Below the pieces are notes generated by a model. It was not told the DNA's origin. It was given only the letters and a program-made list of their open reading frames with translations, and ran no database searches. Positions 33,852 through 42,666 of a DNA stretch of 64,000 nucleotides are shown here, in pieces (the stretch's first letter is position 1; each line of letters begins with the position of its first letter). This DNA comes from Leuconostoc litchii (GTDB taxonomy: Bacteria; Bacillota; Bacilli; Lactobacillales; Lactobacillaceae): the NCBI RefSeq assembly GCF_008107645.1, contig NZ_SDGY01000001.1, forward strand, positions 387,955 through 451,954, written 5' to 3'. Both the position numbers and the translations under genes were made by a program.

Positions 33852-36800
33852 TCGACCTCTCCTTGAGTTGTTGCAGCGTTAAGCTGCTTATATATTTCCC
33901 ACATGTATGCGGGTTCGTTGTTTAGTAATCGTAGAACTTTACCGTTATTATTGTTGCCAGAAAGTGTCAGATATTTGCCACGATTTAAGTAAGCAACGGC
34001 ACTGTTCTGTTCTTCCGTTTTATTTGAGCGTGGTATCCTCATTTTGATGGATTTCTCTACAATTTGACGTAGCTCAACATTGTCTAGTTGTTCTTCGGTC
34101 ATAAATGGTTCATCAGGGTTAAAGTCATGTTTCCACTGCAAGTAACTTTCCTCATCGGAGAGTTCTTGTTGTGTTTGCACTGTCGCTGTTTCGATACCTT
34201 GATGCGCTTTGGCCAAAATGTTGTTGATTTCATCATCAGCTAACGTATTGAGTTGACGATTATCAATTTGATTGCCACCTGCGCCTTCTTCCTCAATTTC
34301 TAGTTGAACTTGTTGATCTAGCTCATCAAAGTAAGGCACAAAGTCATGATAGAGGTCATCATATTTCAAATCATTATGCTGCGCTTTGATATTCAAATCA
34401 GCCGTATAGTAATCAAGTGAGTATTGCTTACCCAATAATTCGTAGGCAAACGGCATTCGGTAAGCACCCGTAGAGAAAATTGGCAAAGGTCTAACTGATC
34501 TTCCCTTTTTATCCGCACGTTTGATCGTACGGATGGTAATCATCTCACGTGGACTCAATTCGCTAATTTCTTTGGCATCCAACAGGCGAACCTTGCTAAC
34601 TTGTGCATGGCGGTTACCACGATCTTGACGATCCAAGCCAATCTGTGAATTGACTGATTCTGTTTGCACTTCGACCTCACCTAATTGCTTCGATAAGGCT
34701 TCATTAGTTGGCTCATCATTAGTTAAGATGTGGAACCAGTTACCCGTGTTACCATTGATGTCATTGGTTTCCATTTCAGAATAATGCAATCGAGGTTGTG
34801 TTAAGGTTTGAATATACAAATCAACCAAATGCCCGTAGGTTAAACCACGCGTTAGAATATTGGTAAAACCTGGAATACGTGGGAACATAGAAAACTCATT
34901 GAGCTTATAAAGTATCCAACTGTCCATTTTCCTGCGGGTAATCGTTGATGCAATATCGGTATTGACTGAGAAAACTTGTGAGATAAATAAGCTGGCCAAA
35001 GCGGAGAAATCATCGTTAGATTGTGGCGTGATGATGAAGACTGCCATTGGGTTTTCTGAGTAACGCAAGGTGACACCTGGTGTCTCAGTTGTGCCTTGTG
35101 GTTTAATCTGATCAACCAGGCATTGGATGACAGGCTGCTTAGAGAACAAGTCACGCTTAATCTTGCCATTGAGCACTTTTCGTTGTACAATCTTACCAGT
35201 CAACGTAAACTTTTGTTTACGCATCGCAATTGAATTGCCGTCATTATCGAGTGACAACTCAATTTGCCATGAGACGGGTAAATGGTTATGAATCGGATAA
35301 GTTAGCGTGCCTGATTGGGACACCGTTAGCTTGTCCTTTTCTATTGCATGCTTTTTACCTGATTCATACACATGAATGCTCACATGAACCCCTTTATAGC
35401 GGTCAGAGAACTTAATCTTTAGCATTCTTGGAAACCCTAAATCGGTCAAATTGATAGTGTTAAAGGTTGTCAAACGTGTGATTGACTCTGAGGCAAACAA
35501 ATTCAAACGATTCATCACTGAGAAAGAAATTGATGATTTTGTATCCCCTGTGGCGGATAGATACTCAGCAGCATTTAGAATAATCATATTGCGCGCTGGT
35601 GTTCGCGGCAGTTTACCAATATTAGTAATGTACTTAGTTAAGCCATCACCTTCCTTATCCGTAAACTTGTTCATATCATTGATGAATTGCAGGACGTTTG
35701 AGATGGTCACCATTGATTTGTCCCGGTGACGGACTGCAATATCTAATACGGTGAGCATGACTGCCTGGATGGTACTTTCAGCGGCACTATCCCAAATATC
35801 TTTGTGGCTACTTTCTTCACCACTGGAACCACCAATAACCTGCACGACCTTACGCAATTCCGTATTGGCACTGTCCCAGTCACCATCAAAGGCATAATCA
35901 ATCGCAATTTCAAGTGGATTCCAGGACTCAGACTCACTTGGCTCCATGATATTGAGTAGTTTCACGTCATAACCTGCTGTGCGTAATGACTTGTAACTCA
36001 TTTTGGCATCTTCGTTTTTGGCATCAGTATCAATAATGTTCCATTTGATTTCGGCACGACGAATGATGTCAATTAAGGTATAGCCTCGCATTTGGTCTTT
36101 TGAAGAACGCGTCATCCCAGTGGTCTTTGAATGTGTGTTACTGGTATCCACCCAATAAAAACCATCAAAACCGCCTTGAACATTCAGTTGCTTTTCAAAT
36201 AGCTTTGGCAAACGTTCCAGTAAAACGGGACGTATTTTTTTGTAGATACCACCAAATTGTAAAGAATTCATTCCAAGCGGGCGCTTGAACCATTGCCACG
36301 CCCACAGGAACGGATGAATCATAAAGAATTCGAAGGTGTATCCTTGTGTGTGCAGCACTGGTTGTCCTGGGCGACCCTTAAAATTCTTATTGCGATCAGG
36401 AATCAATTTATAAACCTTATCCACCTCACGGACTTCCGCAAAGCGATTGGTATTACGCGTTTGGTCTCTAAACAATTGATACCAGTCATAGATGCGTTGG
36501 AAGACATATTTTTTAAGTAGGAGTAACAAGCAAATGATTAGTACCACGCTTGTCACTAAAGTTAGTCGCGACAGAATAGTGAAAATATTGAGTGGATTGA
36601 GCACAGTGGCGGTCATGTTCATGACATCATTAAATTCAGGCCATTGCGCGACACCACTTTGCATGTAGAACTTAAACGCTTGAGCGTATGGCCCAACAAT
36701 GCGAATAATCAAATCAACTATGATGGTGATATACAATGAAACAACGATGACACCAATGGTAGCGATGATGCCATACAACCATAAGAACCAGGGACGACCA

Positions 36801-36868
36801 CGCCAACGAATGTAACTTTCGCGCATGAATTGTCTTTCGGCACGATAATCTTTTTTAAATAGCTTCAT
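33848..36868 (-). CDS. TraG/VirD4-like coupling protein with degenerate ATPase motifs
   Basis: 1006 residues from the ATG at 36868 (AAGGAGG upstream). Two TM segments (about 30-58 and 92-118) anchor a large cytoplasmic region. The P-loop position reads GMTRSSKDQ (251-259) instead of G-x-x-x-x-G-K-S/T, followed by the family segment IIDTDAKNE where most have TDPKGE. The Walker B position reads LYKLNEFSMFPRIPGF (about 653-668), with Asn for the usual Asp in DEF. About 125 extra residues (481-606), beta-rich, split the fold. Family membership is clear from WNPL, FIITPQSNDDFSALASLFI and the PRIPGF segment, but ATP hydrolysis looks impaired. ATGA overlaps follow; the Clp-like AAA+ gene overlaps its start. 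Confidence 0.82.
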   Translation of the reverse strand: MKLFKKDYRAERQFMRESYIRWRGRPWFLWLYGIIATIGVIVVSLYITIIVDLIIRIVGPYAQAFKFYMQSGVAQWPEFNDVMNMTATVLNPLNIFTILSRLTLVTSVVLIICLLLLLKKYVFQRIYDWYQLFRDQTRNTNRFAEVREVDKVYKLIPDRNKNFKGRPGQPVLHTQGYTFEFFMIHPFLWAWQWFKRPLGMNSLQFGGIYKKIRPVLLERLPKLFEKQLNVQGGFDGFYWVDTSNTHSKTTGMTRSSKDQMRGYTLIDIIRRAEIKWNIIDTDAKNEDAKMSYKSLRTAGYDVKLLNIMEPSESESWNPLEIAIDYAFDGDWDSANTELRKVVQVIGGSSGEESSHKDIWDSAAESTIQAVMLTVLDIAVRHRDKSMVTISNVLQFINDMNKFTDKEGDGLTKYITNIGKLPRTPARNMIILNAAEYLSATGDTKSSISFSVMNRLNLFASESITRLTTFNTINLTDLGFPRMLKIKFSDRYKGVHVSIHVYESGKKHAIEKDKLTVSQSGTLTYPIHNHLPVSWQIELSLDNDGNSIAMRKQKFTLTGKIVQRKVLNGKIKRDLFSKQPVIQCLVDQIKPQGTTETPGVTLRYSENPMAVFIITPQSNDDFSALASLFISQVFSVNTDIASTITRRKMDSWILYKLNEFSMFPRIPGFTNILTRGLTYGHLVDLYIQTLTQPRLHYSEMETNDINGNTGNWFHILTNDEPTNEALSKQLGEVEVQTESVNSQIGLDRQDRGNRHAQVSKVRLLDAKEISELSPREMITIRTIKRADKKGRSVRPLPIFSTGAYRMPFAYELLGKQYSLDYYTADLNIKAQHNDLKYDDLYHDFVPYFDELDQQVQLEIEEEGAGGNQIDNRQLNTLADDEINNILAKAHQGIETATVQTQQELSDEESYLQWKHDFNPDEPFMTEEQLDNVELRQIVEKSIKMRIPRSNKTEEQNSAVAYLNRGKYLTLSGNNNNGKVLRLLNNEPAYMWEIYKQLNAATTQGEVE

Positions 36869-38753
36869 TGTCTGTTGCCTCCTTAATTGTGGAAACCACA
36901 ACTTGCCATTCACCATAAGGACTTGTCAAAGATGGTGGATTACCAATGGCTCTAAAGATGAAAGTATCAAAGTCTTGCCCTAATCCTTGCCGCTTTTGGA
37001 TAATTGCGGCAGACACTGGGTCACTCACATACGTGGCAATCGTGTCATCAATCGGTCTGACACCACGCGATGGTTTATAACCAACGTCTGCGATGTAGTT
37101 GGCAATTGGTGAACTGACTTCCTGTGTACCATTTAGATACTCAAAGCCCAGGTCAAAAGATGGAATATAACGCGCTACTTCTTGTGTGTCAAAAACAATA
37201 TTGAAGCCGCTTTCTTGTGCTTTTTGATTGAGTCGTGACAACTTCAATTCAACAATTCGCACCATATCCGCCATCTTTAAGACATCAAAGACAATAATGG
37301 CACCAATTCTAGCGATAAACTCAGGACGGTAACCATCGCTTTGCAAGGCAATTTCGAGTTGTTCTTCAAAGTTGGCTTGACGCTTTTTGTCTTCTTTAAC
37401 TGAATCTGATTTGGCATCACGATTCATCACTGCTGTGGCCCCTGAGTTAGTTGTCATGACAATGATTAAGTCTTTAAAATTAACGACACGACCATATTCA
37501 TCACTCAAACGACCATCATCTAAGACCTGCAAAAGCAAATCCATGACTTCTGGATCAGCCTTTTCAATTTCATCCAACAATAATACGGCGTAAGGTGTGT
37601 GCCTGACTCTAGTTGTGAGTTGATCTTTAAATCTTTCTAGGCTAGTCCCTGCAAACTTGAACTCAGACATATCAAATCGAATAAAGTTCTGTTTATTACC
37701 AAATAGATTTAGCGCTAGTTGTTTGGCAGTCTCAGTCTTACCAACACCAGTCGGCCCCATAAAGAGAAATGACTCAGGCTTTGAGGTGTCAGCTAGTCCT
37801 GCCTCACGATTAGTCAGTTTCATCGCAACTTTTTCTAGTGCTGTGTCTTGACCAATCACCTGGCTTTTTAGTCTTGGTAACAAGTTCAATAATCGTTCAT
37901 CAGTCGTCTGATTAATCACGTATTCAGGCACATGATAATCATCATGGATAATCGTAGCTACGTCTGTGTCTTCCACTCTAGATTTATTGGCTAATCGTGC
38001 GACACTTAACGCACCATCTAGCAACATAATTGCCTTTTCAGGAAAGTAACGGTCAGTGATATAGCGTTGTGATAGTGCCATAATTCTGTCTTGAACAATC
38101 TCTGGCACTTCAACAGCGTTATTTAGTTTTGTGGCGACTTTAGATAAAACGTTTTTCGTTTGTTCAAAGCTTAATTCTGGCACTTCAATCAAATCAAATC
38201 GCCGCATCAGTGCGCCATCACGCGCCACATATTCGTGAAATTCTTTCGTAGTCGTTGCTCCAATAATTTGGAGATCATCACGGCTTAGAGCTGGTTTGAT
38301 AATGTTCCCCGCATCCAATGAACTACCTGATGTTTCAGCACCAGTGCCAACAATTTGATGAATTTCATCAATAAAAGCAATTACAGTGTCTTTATTAGCA
38401 ATCAATTCATCAATGATGGCTTGGAACTTATGCGCAAATGACTCACCATCGCTGCTTTTCATCAAGTTGGCCAAACTTATTTGAATCAGATGTTTTCCCT
38501 GTAAACTAGCCACCTTTGTATCAATTAATTGCCTGGCTAGATCTTCTACAATGGCTGTTTTACCAACTCCAGGTAAGCCAACTAATAAAGGCGCATTTTG
38601 AATTTGTTTCATCAGAGATACCATGAGACGACGCGTAATACTTTCACGTTCGTAGGCACGATATTTGTCTGGTTCAGACATCACTTTGGCACTAATATCG
38701 GTTGTATAGCGATCAAGGTAAGGTGTGGAATTGTTGTGTTTTAATTCAATCAT
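36855..38753 (-). CDS. Clp-type double AAA+ ATPase of the transfer operon
   Basis: 632 residues, ClpB/ClpC-like but shorter: no N-terminal Clp repeat domain and no middle coiled coil. D1: Walker A GLPGVGKTA (59-67), Walker B AFIDEIHQ, GATTTKEFHEY, RRFDLIEVPE. D2: GPTGVGKTE, Walker B LLLDEIEKADPEV, sensor TTNSGA, PEFIARIGAI, sensor 2 GVRPID. Both ATPase sites are intact. No ClpP-binding loop (IGF/LGF) was seen. It may remodel transfer proteins or the relaxosome, or power the neighbouring ATPase-degenerate TraG protein; both are inference. Such genes occur on some lactobacillus-type conjugative plasmids. Confidence 0.85.
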   Translation of the reverse strand: MIELKHNNSTPYLDRYTTDISAKVMSEPDKYRAYERESITRRLMVSLMKQIQNAPLLVGLPGVGKTAIVEDLARQLIDTKVASLQGKHLIQISLANLMKSSDGESFAHKFQAIIDELIANKDTVIAFIDEIHQIVGTGAETSGSSLDAGNIIKPALSRDDLQIIGATTTKEFHEYVARDGALMRRFDLIEVPELSFEQTKNVLSKVATKLNNAVEVPEIVQDRIMALSQRYITDRYFPEKAIMLLDGALSVARLANKSRVEDTDVATIIHDDYHVPEYVINQTTDERLLNLLPRLKSQVIGQDTALEKVAMKLTNREAGLADTSKPESFLFMGPTGVGKTETAKQLALNLFGNKQNFIRFDMSEFKFAGTSLERFKDQLTTRVRHTPYAVLLLDEIEKADPEVMDLLLQVLDDGRLSDEYGRVVNFKDLIIVMTTNSGATAVMNRDAKSDSVKEDKKRQANFEEQLEIALQSDGYRPEFIARIGAIIVFDVLKMADMVRIVELKLSRLNQKAQESGFNIVFDTQEVARYIPSFDLGFEYLNGTQEVSSPIANYIADVGYKPSRGVRPIDDTIATYVSDPVSAAIIQKRQGLGQDFDTFIFRAIGNPPSLTSPYGEWQVVVSTIKEATDNEAI

Positions 38754-39232
38754 TCATTTCCTCCCTGGTCAGTAACGGGATCACCATAATTCGTCTTGCT
38801 TTCAGGAACTTGACTGGCATTATCGTGTTCTCTGGCTAATTCTTCTAATTCGCTTGTACTCGCATCAATGTGATCGACTGCTTTTTGTCGGTCGGCGATT
38901 AAATTTGTGTAGACATCAGTGCTTTTGACATCATCTAATTGATGATTCAATTGGCCAAGTTCTGGCACTTCATCAGCGGCAATAAAATCACCTTCGGGAT
39001 CATAAATTGAGACTACTTGTAATTTCTTGCCAACTTGTTGTAATACGGCCACCATTTCAATACCTAGAATTGGATCGCCTGCTGGGAATAATTCATGGTA
39101 GCGCCTGGTTTCAATTGTCAAAGCAATGGCGCCTGGTTGCCCCTTTTCCTGGAAGGATAAAATATTAACTTCGGCAGACTTTGTAATGCCTGTGATAAAG
39201 CCTATAACTTCTTGAATGTTTTCTTGTGACAT
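38750..39232 (-). CDS. unknown soluble protein of transfer unit 3
   Basis: 160 residues from MSQENIQEVIGFITG (AGGAG seven bases upstream; the open frame extends 22 codons further). No family recognised. A mixed alpha/beta N-terminal part (ILSFQEKGQPGAIALTIETR, VAVLQQVGKKLQVVSIYD) is followed by an acidic helical tail. ATGA overlap with the Clp-like gene suggests they act together, perhaps as an adaptor; inferred from position only. Confidence 0.5.
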   Translation of the reverse strand: MSQENIQEVIGFITGITKSAEVNILSFQEKGQPGAIALTIETRRYHELFPAGDPILGIEMVAVLQQVGKKLQVVSIYDPEGDFIAADEVPELGQLNHQLDDVKSTDVYTNLIADRQKAVDHIDASTSELEELAREHDNASQVPESKTNYGDPVTDQGGNE

Positions 39233-39245
39233 GTGTTTGCTCCTT

Positions 39246-41510
39246 TTACATGTGTCGTGTACTTGTTTGATTAATGGCCTGATAGTTTTGTTCGACAACC
39301 GCTAACTTATCAGGCTTAAGCAATTTTGTTGTTTTTGGTTGACGGACTTCACCGTTACTCAAGTTGTCCGATAGATACTGCGTCACATCGGTACTAGCTT
39401 TGAGTGCCTGACTAATGATTTTGCCAGTATTTTGACCCTCTAGCGCCTTTAGATTCTTTGACCAACCCGCAATATAATCAACGCTTTTCTCACCAGGCTC
39501 AATGCCTAGGTTTTTAGTAATCACATAGCTGGATAACTCTGCTTGTGTTTCTTTAATGGCTGTGGGCCAATTATTTTGACTCTGCAAAGAATGAAGCTGC
39601 GCGTGCGCTATTTCGTGTGCTAAGGTGTGGATTTTATCAGTTGGGGTAAGATCACTGCGCAACAGGATATATTTTTCATCCTTATTGGTTTTTGATTGAA
39701 CAAAGGCACCTTTTGCTTGTCCTTGCCAGGTCATTGGCCGCTTGGCAATTTGGTCGTCTACACTCTGGTCAATGACAGGTACATTTATTTTGTCTGCGAA
39801 CTTCAACAACGTTTTATAAGCAGCATCCAAATGTTTTGGACTTTTATCCGTAGCTAGGTCAATTGGTCGATTGGGTAACATGCTTGGCAATTGTGCAGCA
39901 GTGGCATTAGTTTGCCGAACATCAAACACCGTTTCGACTGGATAATGTTTCACACTACGGACTTCCAATTGCTTGTTATTGGCCAATTGCTTTTGTTCAG
40001 GGGTCGCATCAGACCAGCGTATTTTTTCACCATTTTTAGCAATGATTGTTTTTAAGTTGGTAGGGGCACCAAATATTTTGATGCCCTTCTCACCTTTATT
40101 GACTTGAATGCCATCAGCAGACCATTGTTTGTAGCCTTTCAACAAGGTGGCTTTTGGATTTTGTAGTTGAATCAACATTGAATTACGAGCCGAATAATTT
40201 AAGCCAGTCGCGGTAAAGTCAAGGAGCTTTTTAAGTTCAGCGGGATCTTGTTGGTACTTGGCCACCTTTCCCATTGCCTCTTGAATAATCTGCTTATTCT
40301 TCAAAGCATTTTCCTTACGACGATCAGCTTTGGAACGACGTTCTTTACTCTTTTTAGGTGTCTTGTCTTCAACGGTTGGCTTAACAGGTTGAATGGTGCT
40401 CATTTTGACATCCACATAATCTGGCTTGCCTGTTTGTGTCTCTTGCACTGCAAGTTTTTCTAAGGCATCTAAGCGATGAGCATTATCCGTCATACTCATG
40501 ACGCGCCGCCCTGTAATACCTGCTTTCAATTGTTCGTTCCAATCTTTGCCTTGTAAGGGAATATGACGCTCTGCTTCAATCGCTTCACCAGTAATTGGAT
40601 TTTTAAAACTAAAACGATCAAAGTAATCAGCGGCTTTAAACCCTGCGACATCGTTATCAAAAGCCACAATGATCTTATTGAATTTAGCTTGCTTAGCAGC
40701 AACCGCATCATTCAAATATTGCAAGCCACGCTTAGCATCAGTGCCAGACACTGACAACAGTGTGGCGTTATTTTTCACCATGTCTTGGTGATTTTGTTGG
40801 GCGTAACTTAACAGGTCAATTGGACTTTCAAATAAAATCAATGTTTTGTCGCCTGATCCAAATGAGAGGTTATAACCCGTTGAGGTATCACTGCCAGCAA
40901 ATATTTTTTTGGAAGTGCCACGTTTTTTGTAATGTTCAAAGTCTTGTTCAGTACCCTGACGATCAGCGCCAACAATTTTGCCATTCACATCCTTCCAGGG
41001 AAAGATGACGGGGTTTTGATGCAGCTTGTCACCTTCACGGTAGCGACTACCTTGTACCACTGCGCCACTTTTCAATAAATTGTCAACAAACAGCGGATTG
41101 AGTTTTCGTTGATTAACTAAGTAATCTTTGGCGACATTTGTTTCCTGGGTTTTGAAGACCTTGTCATAATCAAACTTGTAACGCGGTGTGTTGTCTTCGT
41201 ACAGTTTAGAAACATCAATGTTTTCACCTTTAACAAAGCGCGCGTAGGCCAGTTGATTTTTAATAGCGGCACCCTTACTGTCACCGTCTGATTTGCCTAA
41301 TTCGTAGTAATGAATGAAATCAACCAAGTCCCCTTTAACACCAGTTGAGTTCCAGACAAAGCGGTTTAATTTTGTTCGAACCACCAAACTGTCGTGATCA
41401 ACCATGCGTAACTCAGTTGGGGTATCCGTTGTGTAAGGAATACCCTTCCAATCACAATAGCCACGAATTGGTAACAGTTTGAGTTGCGCACGCTCTTCCT
41501 TACTGATCGC
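39246..41510 (-). CDS. Toprim (DUF3991) - ArdC fusion: primase-like/anti-restriction protein
   Basis: 754 residues from MAISKEERAQLKLLPIRG (GGAGGA upstream). N-terminal part about 1-200 is DUF3991-like; a Toprim fold follows with LILFESPIDLLSYAQQ and IVAFDNDVAGFKAADYF. A basic linker leads to an ArdC-like half: ssDNA-binding ARNSMLIQLQNPKATLLKGY with KGEKGIKIF, then a zincin motif LAHEIAHAQLH. ArdC proteins are known to protect incoming plasmid DNA from restriction in the recipient, and Toprim proteins may prime the complementary strand. It is the second gene of unit 3, near the divergent region that may hold the origin of transfer. Confidence 0.8.
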   Translation of the reverse strand, partial: AISKEERAQLKLLPIRGYCDWKGIPYTTDTPTELRMVDHDSLVVRTKLNRFVWNSTGVKGDLVDFIHYYELGKSDGDSKGAAIKNQLAYARFVKGENIDVSKLYEDNTPRYKFDYDKVFKTQETNVAKDYLVNQRKLNPLFVDNLLKSGAVVQGSRYREGDKLHQNPVIFPWKDVNGKIVGADRQGTEQDFEHYKKRGTSKKIFAGSDTSTGYNLSFGSGDKTLILFESPIDLLSYAQQNHQDMVKNNATLLSVSGTDAKRGLQYLNDAVAAKQAKFNKIIVAFDNDVAGFKAADYFDRFSFKNPITGEAIEAERHIPLQGKDWNEQLKAGITGRRVMSMTDNAHRLDALEKLAVQETQTGKPDYVDVKMSTIQPVKPTVEDKTPKKSKERRSKADRRKENALKNKQIIQEAMGKVAKYQQDPAELKKLLDFTATGLNYSARNSMLIQLQNPKATLLKGYKQWSADGIQVNKGEKGIKIFGAPTNLKTIIAKNGEKIRWSDATPEQKQLANNKQLEVRSVKHYPVETVFDVRQTNATAAQLPSMLPNRPIDLATDKSPKHLDAAYKTLLKFADKINVPVIDQSVDDQIAKRPMTWQGQAKGAFVQSKTNKDEKYILLRSDLTPTDKIHTLAHEIAHAQLHSLQSQNNWPTAIKETQAELSSYVITKNLGIEPGEKSVDYIAGWSKNLKALEGQNTGKIISQALKASTDVTQYLSDNLSNGEVRQPKTTKLLKPDKLAVVEQNYQAINQTSTRHM

Positions 41511-41766
41511 CATGGGCTTGTCCTCCAACTTGTTTGTCAATTGGTAAGTGATTCAATTCGGCAAATGCCTGGTCAATCTCATCTGTTTCTAAATTCATTT
41601 TTGCCAGCAATGACCGTCCTAATTCAGCGACAAGGGCATCATTAAGTTGTTTGATGTCTTTTTTGATGGCACGCTTTTCGTCTTGTATTGCCTTTGCTTG
41701 TAAATCAAGTTCATCCAAACGTGTTTGCTTTTCTTTAATTTGTTGGTCGATTGTTTTTTTAGCCAT
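41500..41766 (-). CDS. small coiled-coil protein, first gene of transfer unit 3
   Basis: 88 residues. KQTRLDELDLQAKAIQDEKR followed by AIKKDIKQLND predicts a continuous coiled coil, then an acidic C-terminal helix. It resembles small coiled-coil proteins encoded beside mobilisation genes in Gram-positive elements, but no definite family. AAGGGAGC is upstream of the ATG, and the stop overlaps the Toprim/ArdC start. The promoter with the 29 bp element lies 32-84 bp upstream. Confidence 0.6.
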   Translation of the reverse strand: MAKKTIDQQIKEKQTRLDELDLQAKAIQDEKRAIKKDIKQLNDALVAELGRSLLAKMNLETDEIDQAFAELNHLPIDKQVGGQAHGDQ

Positions 41767-41797
41767 TTTGTAGCTCCCTTTTGTTTAATATAAGGTC

Positions 41798-41850
41798 AAT
41801 ATACCAACCTTTTAAATAACCTCATAAAAGTAAATGGTTTTTCCTGAGGC
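41798..41850 (-). promoter_or_regulatory. promoter of transfer unit 3 with the conserved 29 bp element
   Basis: Minus strand: -35 ATGAGG (41820-41825), 16 bp, -10 TATATT (41798-41803). The conserved element at 41822-41850 differs from the unit 1 copy at one base. Spacing between element, -35 and -10 is identical in all three copies. Confidence 0.65.
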
Positions 41851-41861
41851 TAAACAAACCA

Positions 41862-41936
41862 CCCCCAGTCCCCCTAATCATTAACTTGACAGGCGTGGTT
41901 AATACCACACCAGTAAAGTTAATTGGGGGTTCAAAA
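41862..41936. repeat. 75 bp repeat, copy 1
   Basis: Shares 72 of 75 positions with 43627-43701. Internally symmetrical: ATTAACTT / AAGTTAAT enclose GTGGT-TAAT-ACCAC, and the C5 tracts can pair with the G5 tract. Located in the divergent region between transfer unit 3 and the plus-strand small genes. May be a protein-binding site, a single-strand hairpin or part of an origin of transfer. Confidence 0.75.
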
Positions 41937-41981
41937 AGCCATCACATTCAAACGATTTTTCATCGCTTAAATGTGATGGCT
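41937..41981 (+). terminator. long hairpin after repeat copy 1
   Basis: AGCCATCACATT (41937-41948) pairs with AATGTGATGGCT (41970-41981), with an inner CGAT/ATCG stem and TTTTC loop. Followed by TTTGC only, so termination is uncertain. Confidence 0.45.
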
Positions 41982-42040
41982 TTGCTTCCTGCTGGCTGTT
42001 ATGCACCAACTATTCTTGCTTTTGTGACTACCAAAACTCT

Positions 42041-42149
42041 AACAAGCCAAACAAATCCAAGGACTAAAGTCCAAAGATTTGGGGCTAAATTTGCAAGGCC
42101 AAGCACTACGTGTCGCTACGCGAGCTTTGCAAACCCGCCCTGGCTTGTT
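42041..42149 (+). other. three-way-junction-like structured spacer, copy 1
   Basis: P1: AACAAGCCA (42041-42049) / TGGCTTGTT (42141-42149), 9 bp perfect. P2: AAATC (42053-42057) / GATTT (42076-42080) with inner GGACTAAAGTCC (42061-42072). P3: TTTGCAA (42090-42096) / TTGCAAA (42127-42133), whose loop holds CGCTACGC (42114-42121). No ORF with a ribosome site lies here. The layout recurs at 43763-43868 with different bases in the stems. Confidence 0.55.
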
Positions 42150-42215
42150 TTAGTTTGTCCGTTCACAACGCAATAAGAATACATTGGTCACAAAACAGGC
42201 CAACAGGAGGACAAA

Positions 42216-42650
42216 ATGATGTCTAATATCACAGTCACAAATTCAGGTTTTCAATTGAGAGATGTCAGCGTAGAGTTTAAAGCTAAATCGGCGGTTGAGG
42301 TCGGTAATTACCTTAAACATCAAATTGGGCGTCAATTGCAAGAACGGTTGATTGTCATGAGCTTAAATTCTCAATTGGACGTTATCGCCTCAGACACGAT
42401 TGCCATAGGACAAATTTCGAGTATTGTTGTATCCCCTAGGGAAGTGTTTCAAATAGCGCTCTTAAATAACGCCAGTAGCATCATTCTTGCGCATAATCAT
42501 CCCAGTGGTCATTTAATTCCGTCACAAGAAGATATTGCCTTAACACAAAAGCTAAGAGAAGTTGGTCAACTATTACAAGTACCAGTTACTGACCATTTTA
42601 TTGTTAGCACAGATGATTATTACTCATTTGCAGAAAATCAGTTTAAATAA
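42216..42650 (+). CDS. RadC-like JAB-domain protein
   Basis: 144 residues with the MPN/JAB metal motif AHNHPSGHLIPSQED and a preceding SLNSQLDVIASDTI and VSPREVFQIALLNNASSIIL. The N-terminal helix-hairpin-helix of chromosomal RadC is missing, as in plasmid- and element-encoded RadC proteins. Despite the name, a role in DNA repair is not established, and element copies are linked to anti-restriction or plasmid biology. AGGAGG precedes two adjacent ATGs (42216, 42219). First gene of the plus-strand small-gene series. Confidence 0.85.
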   Translation: MMSNITVTNSGFQLRDVSVEFKAKSAVEVGNYLKHQIGRQLQERLIVMSLNSQLDVIASDTIAIGQISSIVVSPREVFQIALLNNASSIILAHNHPSGHLIPSQEDIALTQKLREVGQLLQVPVTDHFIVSTDDYYSFAENQFK

Positions 42651-42666
42651 TCAGGAGGATATAAAA

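Noticed and set aside
41886-42176. 96-codon open frame on the plus strand
   Set aside because: It runs through the 75 bp repeat and the three-way-junction stems, has no ribosome site, and its composition is not protein-like; the region is better explained as structured non-coding DNA.
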